Source: SZUA-181 sp964601765 (lineage in GTDB: Bacteria; Pseudomonadota; Zetaproteobacteria; Mariprofundales; Mariprofundaceae). From it: a stretch of DNA of 64,000 bases. Positions 7,655 to 15,436 of the stretch are shown here, piece by piece; position 1 is the stretch's first letter, and every line of letters starts with the position of its first letter. The translations under genes were made by a program, and so were the position numbers. The stretch lies in contig CAZROR010000001.1 in the NCBI GenBank assembly GCA_964601765.1, forward strand, positions 43,262-107,261. Reading direction: 5' to 3'. The notes below the pieces were generated by a model. It was not told the origin of the DNA, did no database searches, and saw nothing but the letters and a program-made list of their open reading frames with translations.

Positions 7655-9013
7655 TCAGGTCAGGTAGCGCAAATACAAATAGATATGCGCTATTCCAATG
7701 CTCATCAGCATCAACAGCAGCGCATGCCGTGTAAACTGCAGAAAGCCGATGGGGTGGCCGGCACGCTGCGCAAAGCCGGCAACAATCAGGTTGGCTGAGG
7801 CGCCAATCAGCGATCCATTGCCCCCCAGGCATGCCCCCAGGGCCAGGGCCCACCATAAGGGAACCAGGGCCTGATCCCCACCAAAAGCCGGCGCCATATT
7901 CTGAATCATCGGGATCATCGTTGCGACAAACGGGATGTTGTCGATAACGGCGGAGGCCAGAGCCGAAATCCACAGAATGGCAGCAACCGTCGCATTGAAG
8001 TCCCCACCGGTCAGCCTCAGCGTCTTTTCTGCCAGCCAGGCAATCACACCGACGTGTTCCACGCCGGTGACAACGATAAACAAACCGACAAAGAAGAAAA
8101 TCGTTGTCCACTCCACCTCGCCCATGGTTGTATGAAAGTGGTGATCCTTGGTCTCAAGGTCCTCACCCCAGGTGCGCAACAGCAGCAACAGGGCGGCGCC
8201 AAACATCGCAATGCTGGCGGGCTCCAGATGCAGGCTGTGTGACATCATGAAGCCGAAAATCACAAGCCCCAGCACAGCCAGGCTCTTTTTCAACAACGGT
8301 ACATCCTTGATGGCCTCGCGCTCGTTGAAGGCCATCACCATGGCCCTGGCCTCCTCCGAGGCCCGGATACTGCGACCGAACAGCAACCAAATGGCAACAA
8401 GTGTTGCCAGCAGAACAAACGGGATAATTGGTGTCAAATTAACAAGAAAGTCCATAAAGCTCAGGTGTGCCTGTGAGCCTATCATGATATTCGGCGGGTC
8501 ACCGATCAGCGTCGCCGTACCTCCAATATTGGAAGCGAGAATCTGTGAGAAAAGATAGGGATAGGGCTTCACATCCAGAGCATCGGTTATCAACAGCGTA
8601 ACCGGTGCAATAAGCAGCACGGTTGTGACGTTGTCCAGAAAGGCCGAAAATACTGCCGTCACGACCGCCAGCATGACCAAAATCCACCAAGGGTGCCCGT
8701 TCACGACCTTGGCAGATTTGATAGCCACATATTGGAACATTCCGGTTTTCTGGCTGATGGCGACAATTACCATCATACCGGTCAGCAGGCCAATCGTGTT
8801 GAAATCAATGCCAGCTACCGCTTCCTCCTGCGTGAGTACACCACACAGAATCATCAGACCAGCGCCAAGCAATGAGAGTACGGCACGGTTGAATTTCTCC
8901 ATCATGATCGTGCCATAGACAACAAGTAGAATGCAGACGGCGATCCAGGCCGGTTCCAGCCCGAAAATCGCACCATGGGCCGTCATGTCTGCAGCCACAG
9001 CATGCTCCATCAT
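7655..9013 (-). CDS. nhaD: NhaD-type Na+/H+ antiporter (ArsB/NhaD permease superfamily)
   Basis: 452 residues and about 11-12 hydrophobic segments. Two inverted repeats carry the superfamily signatures: AFLDNVTTVLLIAPVT and GGTATLIGDPPNIMIGS in the first half, AVIDNIPFVATMIPM and GGNGSLIGASANLIVAG in the second. Such proteins exchange Na+ for H+ or move anions such as arsenite or citrate across the inner membrane; the NPPN-like GDPPNI motif and the DN pairs fit the NhaD branch. Substrate is inferred. It overlaps the CBS gene by 4 bases (ATGA). Confidence 0.75.
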   Translation of the reverse strand: MMEHAVAADMTAHGAIFGLEPAWIAVCILLVVYGTIMMEKFNRAVLSLLGAGLMILCGVLTQEEAVAGIDFNTIGLLTGMMVIVAISQKTGMFQYVAIKSAKVVNGHPWWILVMLAVVTAVFSAFLDNVTTVLLIAPVTLLITDALDVKPYPYLFSQILASNIGGTATLIGDPPNIMIGSQAHLSFMDFLVNLTPIIPFVLLATLVAIWLLFGRSIRASEEARAMVMAFNEREAIKDVPLLKKSLAVLGLVIFGFMMSHSLHLEPASIAMFGAALLLLLRTWGEDLETKDHHFHTTMGEVEWTTIFFFVGLFIVVTGVEHVGVIAWLAEKTLRLTGGDFNATVAAILWISALASAVIDNIPFVATMIPMIQNMAPAFGGDQALVPLWWALALGACLGGNGSLIGASANLIVAGFAQRAGHPIGFLQFTRHALLLMLMSIGIAHIYLYLRYLT

Positions 9014-9483
9014 ACCTTGCCGTTGCTCAGGTGAAGACGGCGAAAATGGTCGAGAATATCACCGGGAGAAATAATGCCGCAGAGGTGGTTGTCCTCGTCG
9101 ACGACCAGGGCGTAAAGGTGCTGCTGCTCGTCCGCAGCCAGCGAAGCTGATACGGCCAGCAGGGATTCGTCCTCCTGCACCACCAAAGGATGCCTGTCCA
9201 TGACATCGGCCACCTGCTGGCCGATGATACGGGCGTAGTGCTCGGGCAGCACAGCGATATCCGGGGCATAGGCGACATCCCCAAGGGCGCCGGAAAGGAT
9301 GTAATCGGGCAACAGGCGGCGTAGAATATTGATGGTGCTGATTGCCCCGCATAATTGCTTGTCCGCATTCACGACCGGCAGCATGCGGAGCTTGTGACTG
9401 CGCATTACGGCCAGCGCATCTTCCAGATTCTGTTCTGGTGCCGCTGTCAGCACCCTGGTTTTCATTACGTCACGAGCCAGCAT
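9010..9483 (-). CDS. CBS-domain protein
   Basis: 157 residues consisting of a CBS pair (about 5-60 and 85-145). Typical pieces are ARDVMKTRVLTAAPEQNLEDALAVM (split here by position), LPVVNADKQLCGAISTINI and ALVVDEDNHLCGIISPGDIL. CBS pairs bind adenine nucleotides and often gate transporters. Being directly upstream of the antiporter and overlapping it by 4 bases suggests it regulates that transporter, which is inference. It has a strong ribosome site (AGGAGG) and heads the operon running through to lolD. Confidence 0.8.
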   Translation of the reverse strand: MLARDVMKTRVLTAAPEQNLEDALAVMRSHKLRMLPVVNADKQLCGAISTINILRRLLPDYILSGALGDVAYAPDIAVLPEHYARIIGQQVADVMDRHPLVVQEDESLLAVSASLAADEQQHLYALVVDEDNHLCGIISPGDILDHFRRLHLSNGKV

Positions 9484-9581
9484 GGTTTCGCCTCCTGATG
9501 GGCATCATTCAATCATAGCCGCGCCCCCCGGTTTGGCAAAAAGGCTCAAGCTGCAGAGGCTATTCCCGGCCGACGGCGCAC

Positions 9582-11090
9582 CTATGCACCGGGTGATTCT
9601 GGTCGCATATGGGGAAACAGCAGCACATCACGAATCGAGTGCTGACCCGTAAACATCATGACAAGGCGATCCACCCCGATACCAACGCCTGCCGCAGGTG
9701 GCATGCCGAACTCGAGCGCACGCAGATAGTCCTCATCCACGGGTGGCGCCTCCAGATCACCGGCCTGTTTTGCCTTGGCCTGCTCGTTGAAGCGTGCCCG
9801 CTGATCATCGGGGTCGTTGAGTTCCGAAAAGCCATTGGCGATTTCGCGACCGGCGGCAATCAGCTCAAAGCGATCGGTTACAGACGGCTCATCGGTATTG
9901 CGCCGTGCCAGTGGCGAAACATCCACGGGGTAATGCGTCACGAAGGTCGGATCCTGAATATAAGGCTCGACAAGATGCTCATACAAAGCCACAAGATAAT
10001 GGCCGGCCTTCCATGTAATCAGCGGCTTGAAGCCCTCGATCTCCTGCAGGCAGGCTGTGGCCAGCAGACTCTTGTTATCTGCATGCCCGCGCAGATCCGG
10101 GCGCTTCTCGAATACGCTTTCATCCAGGCGCATGCGCCTGAACGGCTTATCCAGCCGGATGGGAACACCCTCCCACACGACCTCATGGATGCCTGTCTGC
10201 TCGGCCACACCGCGAATCAGGGCCTCGGTTGCATCCATGGCGTCATGATAGTCCGCATAGGCCTGGTAAAACTCCACCATCGTAAACTCGGGATTGTGTG
10301 TCGCATCTACACCCTCATTGCGAAAGTTGCGATTGATTTCGAAGACGCGTTCAAAGCCCCCCACCAACAAGCGCTTCAAATACAGCTCCGGAGCGATACG
10401 CAGATACAGCTGCATATCGAGTGCATGATGATGTGTCGTGAACGGGCGTGCTGCCGCACCGCCAGGTTGCACCTGCAGCATCGGCGTTTCCACTTCCATG
10501 AAGCCGCGCGCTTCAAGACCTTGTCGCAGGGCCGAGACAATCCGGGAGCGTATGCGGAATACCTCGCGCACTTCAGGATTGACCATCAAATCCACGTAAC
10601 GTTGCCGATAACGCGTTTCCTTGTCACTTAAGCCATGCCATTTTTCTGGTAATGGCCGCAGGCACTTGGTAATTAGCTCAACTGCCGTGACACGCACCGA
10701 CAGCTCACCGCTTTTCGTGCGAAACAGCACTCCCTCCGCGCCAATGATGTCGCCCATATCCCATTTTTTTGTTGGATTGTACACCGCTGCGCCAAGCACA
10801 TCCCGGTTCAGGAACAACTGTATGCGCCCGCTGGCATCCTGAATGTGTACAAAGCTGGACTTCCCCATCACGCGGTGCGCCATCATCCTGCCAGCCACGC
10901 GCACGCGAACAGCTGCCTCCTCCAGGCGCCCGCCATCCCACTCAGCATACCGGGCACGAATATCTGCTGTTGAGATATCGGGTCGGAAGGAATTTGGATA
11001 AGTGAAGCCGTCGCTGCGCAGCCGCGCCAGCTTCTCGCGGCGCACCTGAACCTGTTCGCCCTCCTGCCGGGCCGGTGGCGTGTTCAACAC
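9582..11090 (-). CDS. lysS: Lysyl-tRNA synthetase (class II)
   Basis: 502 residues, normal length. N-terminal OB-fold anticodon-binding domain (about 60-170) followed by the class II core: motif 1 around VETPMLQVQPGGAAARPF, motif 2 FEINRNFRNEGVDATHNPEF, motif 3 GVGIGVDRLVMMFTG. It charges tRNA-Lys. The start is GTG (GTG TTG AAC) with AGAAGG upstream. It stands alone between the CBS gene and ndk. Confidence 0.95.
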   Translation of the reverse strand: MLNTPPARQEGEQVQVRREKLARLRSDGFTYPNSFRPDISTADIRARYAEWDGGRLEEAAVRVRVAGRMMAHRVMGKSSFVHIQDASGRIQLFLNRDVLGAAVYNPTKKWDMGDIIGAEGVLFRTKSGELSVRVTAVELITKCLRPLPEKWHGLSDKETRYRQRYVDLMVNPEVREVFRIRSRIVSALRQGLEARGFMEVETPMLQVQPGGAAARPFTTHHHALDMQLYLRIAPELYLKRLLVGGFERVFEINRNFRNEGVDATHNPEFTMVEFYQAYADYHDAMDATEALIRGVAEQTGIHEVVWEGVPIRLDKPFRRMRLDESVFEKRPDLRGHADNKSLLATACLQEIEGFKPLITWKAGHYLVALYEHLVEPYIQDPTFVTHYPVDVSPLARRNTDEPSVTDRFELIAAGREIANGFSELNDPDDQRARFNEQAKAKQAGDLEAPPVDEDYLRALEFGMPPAAGVGIGVDRLVMMFTGQHSIRDVLLFPHMRPESPGA

Positions 11091-11159
11091 CTCACCTTCT
11101 CATAGCGATATCCAGCCGTCCGCTGCAGGCGGCAGCCAGGGCCTGACGCTCCGATTGTG

Positions 11160-11585
11160 TTACCGGCTATGTAGATCAAGCGCGCCGAAGAAAAAGGCGA
11201 TTTCGGTTGCGGCATTTTCGGGTGAGTCCGAGCCATGCACGGCATTGGCCTCGATGGAGTCGGCATGGTCAGCGCGAATGGTACCGGCCTCCGCTTCCTT
11301 TGGATCTGTGGCGCCCATCAGCTCGCGATTCAGGTTCACGGCATTTTTTCCTTCCAGCACCATGGCCAGAATCGGGCCTGAGCTCATGTAGATGCACAGA
11401 TCCTTGTAGAAGGGTCGATCCGCATGCACAGCGTAAAACTGTCCGGCCTGTGCCGCATTCATGTGCACCATACGTGCAGCAATGATGGATAGGCCATTTT
11501 CCTCGAAACGGCGAATGATGTCGCCGATGACATTCTTGGCCACGGCATCTGGTTTGATAATGGAAAGCGTGCGTTCAACCGCCAT
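11160..11585 (-). CDS. ndk: Nucleoside diphosphate kinase
   Basis: 141 residues. It transfers the gamma phosphate between nucleotides through a phospho-histidine. Seen: ERTLSIIKPDAVAKN at the start and the active-site block NAVHGSDSPENA with the catalytic His. The frame is open further upstream, but ATG 11585 is the family start and has AAGGGG about 8 bases before it. Confidence 0.95.
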   Translation of the reverse strand: MAVERTLSIIKPDAVAKNVIGDIIRRFEENGLSIIAARMVHMNAAQAGQFYAVHADRPFYKDLCIYMSSGPILAMVLEGKNAVNLNRELMGATDPKEAEAGTIRADHADSIEANAVHGSDSPENAATEIAFFFGALDLHSR

Positions 11586-11643
11586 TGCTTGAACCCCTTG
11601 ATAAGAAAAAACATTGCCGGTGGCAACCGGCGTGCGCGGCACT

Positions 11644-12120
11644 CTAGTGGAGGCGCACGCCAGTTCCAAGCGTCGAATTCCCCAACGGGAAACGGGGCAA
11701 GTGGCTGCGGATTTCCTCGGGCGGCAGTTGCGTCAGGTCCTTGTCAATCTCTGCCGCAAGCATGGCGGCCAGCGCCGGCGTGTACGCCTTTCTAAGCAGG
11801 CCCAGAAAGCCCGGTGCCGCCATGACGTACAGGCGCGAAAACTTTCCGTTCTTCCGCCCTGTCTCCAGATGGTCAACAATCTGCTTCGCAAAGGCGATGG
11901 CAGCCTGGCGCTTTGGCTCCACGGCCTGCTCCATGACATGCCGTCCCATGCCGTGGCTGTCAAAGGCACGGCCGGGCAGGTCTGATGTCAACTCCCGTTC
12001 ATGCAAGCGGGAATCCGCGTTGTCGAATGTCTGCAGCAACTGCAAGCCGACTCGCGGCTTGGGGAGTGAGAACAGTTGTGCTCGGCTGCTGTTCGCAACC
12101 AGTACCCAGGCAGTCGTCAT
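11644..12120 (-). CDS. Host-attachment-family protein (AtsE-like)
   Basis: 158 residues, soluble. It begins TTAWVLVANSSRAQLFSL, the characteristic opening of the family named after Agrobacterium proteins implicated in attachment to plants. The later SRLYVMAAPGFLGLLRKA segment and DKDLTQLPPEEIRSHL also fit. The fold resembles an eRF1-type domain, but the biochemical role is not established and the name should not be read as a plant link. A strong AAGGAGG precedes the ATG. It is a single gene between ndk and mnmA. Confidence 0.75.
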   Translation of the reverse strand: MTTAWVLVANSSRAQLFSLPKPRVGLQLLQTFDNADSRLHERELTSDLPGRAFDSHGMGRHVMEQAVEPKRQAAIAFAKQIVDHLETGRKNGKFSRLYVMAAPGFLGLLRKAYTPALAAMLAAEIDKDLTQLPPEEIRSHLPRFPLGNSTLGTGVRLH

Positions 12121-12182
12121 TACATGGCCTCCTTGTCGTCATCCAGTTATGAGGTTACCCCCTACCTGTATCTTATAGCATG

Positions 12183-13286
12183 TCAGACGGGATGCGCCCT
12201 GCGGACAATACCACCGCCAAGCAGCTCTTCCCCGGCATAAAAGGCTGCTACCTGCCCAGGTGCTGTCAGCGGCTGCGGACTTGTCAGGGCAACCCTGCCC
12301 TCTTTGTCATCAACAGATATCGAACACGGCACCGGCCGGGACTGATAGCGCAGCTTGGCCGTTATTGCCTCGCCCTCCCTAGGTGCCCGGATCCATGTCA
12401 GCTCACCAACATCCACTGACTGAATACTTGCGTGTTCCGGATGTGCCACCACTACCTGAGCGCGGCTGCCATCAAGCCCCACGACATGCCAGGGCCCACC
12501 CGACAAACCAAGTCCCCGCCGCTGCCCGAGCGTGAACGCAGCGATACCGTCATGACGGCCAAGCACGTTGCCGTGCAGGTCGACAATATCGCCCGGCACA
12601 AGGCCGGTGCGGCTGCCCTGCCGACGCAGAAAGGCAAGGCGGTCGCCGCCCGGAATAAAGCAGATATCCTGGCTCTCATGCTTGGACGCCGTCGGCAGGC
12701 CGGCGGCCCTGGCAATCCTGCGCGTCTCATCCTTGTGCATGTGCCCCACCGGAAACAGCAGGCGGGCTACCTGGGTGCGACCTGTCGTAGCCAGAAAATA
12801 ACTCTGATCCTTGGTAGCATCCGCACCACGAAACAGGCGTACGCCATGCGCATCATCACAACGCCGCACGTAATGCCCGGTCGCCACGAATTCCGCTTCC
12901 AGCCTGTCTGCCACATCAAGCAGGGCGCCAAACTTCACGAAGCGGTTGCAGCGTTCACACGGATTCGGTGTGAGACCGGACTCATAGCCGGCGATAAACG
13001 GATCGATTACGTCCCGTCTGAAGACCTCTCGCATATCCATGTTATAGAAGTCGATACCGAGCGTATCGGCTACACGGCGGGCGTCATACACATCCTCGGT
13101 GGCGCAGCACGAGCCATGGCGGCTCACCTCATCGCGCGAATAATCCCAGACGTGCAGGAAAACGCCGACCACCTCCGCACCGGCACGATGCAGCAGCGCC
13201 GCCATGACCGACGAATCCACACCGCCGCTCATCGCCGCAATGATGCGCCGGCCCTTCAGGCTGCCCAGATCATTTGGGTTACTCAT
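12183..13286 (-). CDS. mnmA: tRNA-specific 2-thiouridylase MnmA
   Basis: 367 residues. It thiolates U34 of tRNA-Lys, -Glu and -Gln with ATP and sulfur from the IscS relay. Seen: PP-loop AMSGGVDSSV, SCCATEDVYDARRVA, the catalytic cysteine in NPCERCNRFVKF, its partner in SQDICFIPGG, and the C-terminal beta-barrel. ATG 13286 is the usual family start; the frame is open upstream into the inverted-repeat element, whose left end lies 50 bases before the ATG. Confidence 0.94.
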   Translation of the reverse strand: MSNPNDLGSLKGRRIIAAMSGGVDSSVMAALLHRAGAEVVGVFLHVWDYSRDEVSRHGSCCATEDVYDARRVADTLGIDFYNMDMREVFRRDVIDPFIAGYESGLTPNPCERCNRFVKFGALLDVADRLEAEFVATGHYVRRCDDAHGVRLFRGADATKDQSYFLATTGRTQVARLLFPVGHMHKDETRRIARAAGLPTASKHESQDICFIPGGDRLAFLRRQGSRTGLVPGDIVDLHGNVLGRHDGIAAFTLGQRRGLGLSGGPWHVVGLDGSRAQVVVAHPEHASIQSVDVGELTWIRAPREGEAITAKLRYQSRPVPCSISVDDKEGRVALTSPQPLTAPGQVAAFYAGEELLGGGIVRRAHPV

Positions 13287-13335
13287 GCACCGGCATGATG
13301 CCCACCCCGCTTGCGAATGGAAACCGGAAACAAGT

Positions 13336-13506
13336 GGAACCTCTGAATAAGCCCTCCATGAGTCGCATTGCTGCTGCAATCGTGATGCGCGCAAGGAAGG
13401 CGACGCAGCTCAAAGCCTGAGCTACGAAGGCAGGGATCCTGACGCCGCGAGTGTGCGATTGCAGCGCAACCCTTGCGGGCCCTTGCGGGAGTTATTCAGA
13501 GGTTCC
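13336..13506. mobile_element. Small inverted-repeat element (MITE-like), 171 bp
   Basis: The ends are perfect 15-base inverted repeats: GGAACCTCTGAATAA at 13336-13350 and TTATTCAGAGGTTCC at 13492-13506. There is no coding capacity inside. The interior has a hairpin AGCTCA-aagcc-TGAGCT and the tandem CCCTTGCGGG repeats near the right end. No clear target-site duplication is visible. The right end abuts the tatD stop codon, and the left end is 50 bases upstream of mnmA. Ends of this type belong to IS5-like and related transposons, so it is probably a non-autonomous derivative (inference). Confidence 0.7.
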
Positions 13507-14289
13507 TTAGATGCCCTCGACACCAAAGCAGTGGCCGGCATTTGCGGCCGTCACAGTAGCAAGATGTGCAACATCCGCGCCCCGTTCCCTGGCAATGCAT
13601 GCGGCCACGTGGCGGACAAGGGCCGGCTCATTGCGCCGGCCACGGCAGGGATCCGGAGCCAGATACGGTGCATCCGTTTCAATCAGCAGCCGCTCCTCCG
13701 GCACGCGTGCGGCTACCGCACGCAGCGCGTCACTGCGCCTGAACGTCACATTGCCGCTGAATGAAATGTACATACCCATGTCCAGCGCTGCCTTCGCTGT
13801 TTCCCAGCCTGACGAAAAGCAGTGCATGACGCCGCCGCAGCGCTCGACATGCTCTTCCGCCAGTATCCGCAAGGTATCACGGTCCGCATCGCGCATGTGT
13901 ACGATGACCGGCTTGCCCACCTCTCTGGCTGCCCGCAGGTGCAGCCGGAAGCGCGCCTGCTGCACATCCGGGGGTACGTGATGACGGAAAAAGTCCAGGC
14001 CGGTTTCGCCAATGGCCACGCATCGGGGGTGCACGGCAAGCGTGCAGAGCCGGGTAAGTGCAGGCTCCTCGTCAACCTCGTGATTCGGGTGCACACCAAC
14101 ACTGAAGTACACCTGCTCCCTCGCCTCCGCCAGTGTTTGCAGGCGTGGTACATGCTCCAGGTCCACGGCAACCGCGACGAGCCAGCGCCCGCCGGCTTCG
14201 GCAAAGCGCGTAAACACGGCTGCGCGATCGTCATCAAAATGATGGAAGTCGACGTGGCAATGCGAATCGACAAGCACGGGCTCAGTCAT
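13507..14289 (-). CDS. tatD: TatD-family deoxyribonuclease
   Basis: 260 residues, metal-dependent TIM-barrel hydrolase with 3'-5' DNase activity in characterised members. Seen: DSHCHVDF (metal HxH), IGETGLDFF, VIVHMRDAD, VMHCFSSG and ETDAPYLAP. The start overlaps the cbbY stop by 8 bases. Its stop codon touches the right end of the inverted-repeat element. Confidence 0.9.
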   Translation of the reverse strand: MTEPVLVDSHCHVDFHHFDDDRAAVFTRFAEAGGRWLVAVAVDLEHVPRLQTLAEAREQVYFSVGVHPNHEVDEEPALTRLCTLAVHPRCVAIGETGLDFFRHHVPPDVQQARFRLHLRAAREVGKPVIVHMRDADRDTLRILAEEHVERCGGVMHCFSSGWETAKAALDMGMYISFSGNVTFRRSDALRAVAARVPEERLLIETDAPYLAPDPCRGRRNEPALVRHVAACIARERGADVAHLATVTAANAGHCFGVEGI

Positions 14290-15043
14290 CGGCCATGATC
14301 CGACGCAGGTGATCGAGCGTGACATGGTGCAACCCCTCCAGTCCATGCGGGTTCTCGGCAACAAAAATCGCATCCGCATCCGGTTCACCGAAATCGGAGA
14401 CCACAAGGTCGGCACCGGTGAAATCATGCATGCGCGTGTAATCGTTGACGGTTACCACGCATTTCAGGCCCGCCGCACGTGCGGCCTGCCAGCCATTGCC
14501 GGAATCCTCCAGTGCCAGACAATGATCGGGACATACACCAAGCTCACGCATGGCGTGGATGTAGATATCCGGCGCCGGCTTTTTTGCCGGCACGATGTCG
14601 CCGGCTGCCAGCACGGCAAAGCGGTCAAACCATTCACTGCCCAGAGAGTGTTCGATCAGTGCATCGAGTGCTGCCGGTGTTGTTGTCGTTGCCACACCTA
14701 GCGTGATACCCGCCGCATACGCCTCGGTGAGCAGCCGCTTGACACCGGGGCGCAGTGGAATGGCGCCACTCGCGATCAGCGCCTGGTAGTGCCTGGTCTT
14801 GCTCGCATGCAGCCGGGCAATATCCTCGTCCGGCAGAGGCTGAACGCCCCGCCGCTCCGCATCGAAGCGGATGCGTTCCTTGCCGCCGGTCACGGCGAGC
14901 AGCTCGCCATAGGTCGGCACATCCCAGCGCCTGTCCATGCCAGCCTCCTCGAAAGCGAGGTTGAAGGCCACACGGTGGCCATCGCGCTCGGTATCGGCCA
15001 GTGTCCCGTCCACATCCCAGAGCAGACACTTCAATTCCGCCAC
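14282..15043 (-). CDS. cbbY: CbbY-type HAD phosphatase
   Basis: 253 residues. HAD motif I WDVDGTLADTE, a helical cap with TGGKERIRF, motif II VATTTT, motif III KKPAPDIY and motif IV LEDSGNGWQAARAAGL. TGGKER and the ATTTT stretch match CbbY, which dephosphorylates xylulose-1,5-bisphosphate, a Rubisco misfire product and inhibitor. The function suggests a Calvin cycle, though no Rubisco gene is in the window. A generic phosphoglycolate or sugar phosphatase is the alternative. Start GTG 15043 has a strong AAGGAGG upstream. Co-transcribed with tatD. Confidence 0.78.
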   Translation of the reverse strand: MAELKCLLWDVDGTLADTERDGHRVAFNLAFEEAGMDRRWDVPTYGELLAVTGGKERIRFDAERRGVQPLPDEDIARLHASKTRHYQALIASGAIPLRPGVKRLLTEAYAAGITLGVATTTTPAALDALIEHSLGSEWFDRFAVLAAGDIVPAKKPAPDIYIHAMRELGVCPDHCLALEDSGNGWQAARAAGLKCVVTVNDYTRMHDFTGADLVVSDFGEPDADAIFVAENPHGLEGLHHVTLDHLRRIMADD

Positions 15044-15108
15044 ATGACACCTCCTTGCATTTGCTTACTCTCCCGCTCGGCTGCAAGATTCCCCCGGACC
15101 CGACAGGC

Positions 15109-15117
15109 TGCTAAACT
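15109..15117 (+). promoter_or_regulatory. extended -10 box of clpS (likely leaderless)
   Basis: TGCTAAACT: TG-n plus hexamer TAAACT at 15112-15117, followed by 7 bases (CCCAACC) and then the clpS ATG at 15125. A start point at the normal distance would fall on the ATG. No Shine-Dalgarno is present. Confidence 0.55.
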
Positions 15118-15124
15118 CCCAACC

Positions 15125-15436
15125 ATGAGCCATCCTGATGCGACCATGCCGCTTGTTGAAAAGCCTCGGCTGAAAAGGCCATCGCTGTACAAGGTTATAC
15201 TGCTGAACGATGATTTTACCCCGATGGATTTTGTGGTTGACGTATTGTGTCGATTTTTCCAGAAATCCGTGGATGAAGCCACCGCCATCATGCTCAATGT
15301 CCACCACCAGGGCAGCGGCCTGTGCGGCATTTATCCGCGCGGTATCGCCGAAAGCAAGGTGCATCAGGTGAACGGCTTTGCACAGGAGCACGGGCACCCC
15401 CTGAAGGCTATCATGGAAAAACACCATGCTGAGTGA
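15125..15436 (+). CDS. clpS: ATP-dependent Clp protease adaptor ClpS
   Basis: 103 residues. It delivers N-degron substrates to ClpAP. Seen: YKVILLNDDFTPMDFVVDVL with the DD that contacts the substrate amino group, the conserved MLNVHHQGSGLCGIY stretch and a C-terminal HPLKAIMEK. It starts the rightward clpS-clpA unit and overlaps clpA by 11 bases. Its upstream region matches the leaderless pattern. Confidence 0.95.
   Translation: MSHPDATMPLVEKPRLKRPSLYKVILLNDDFTPMDFVVDVLCRFFQKSVDEATAIMLNVHHQGSGLCGIYPRGIAESKVHQVNGFAQEHGHPLKAIMEKHHAE

Noticed and set aside
9609..10631. A 340-codon open frame antisense to lysS
   Set aside because: No recognisable domain; a shadow of a highly conserved gene.
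11644..12120. Host-attachment protein as a phage gene
   Set aside because: The family is a bacterial chromosomal one and no other phage genes are near.
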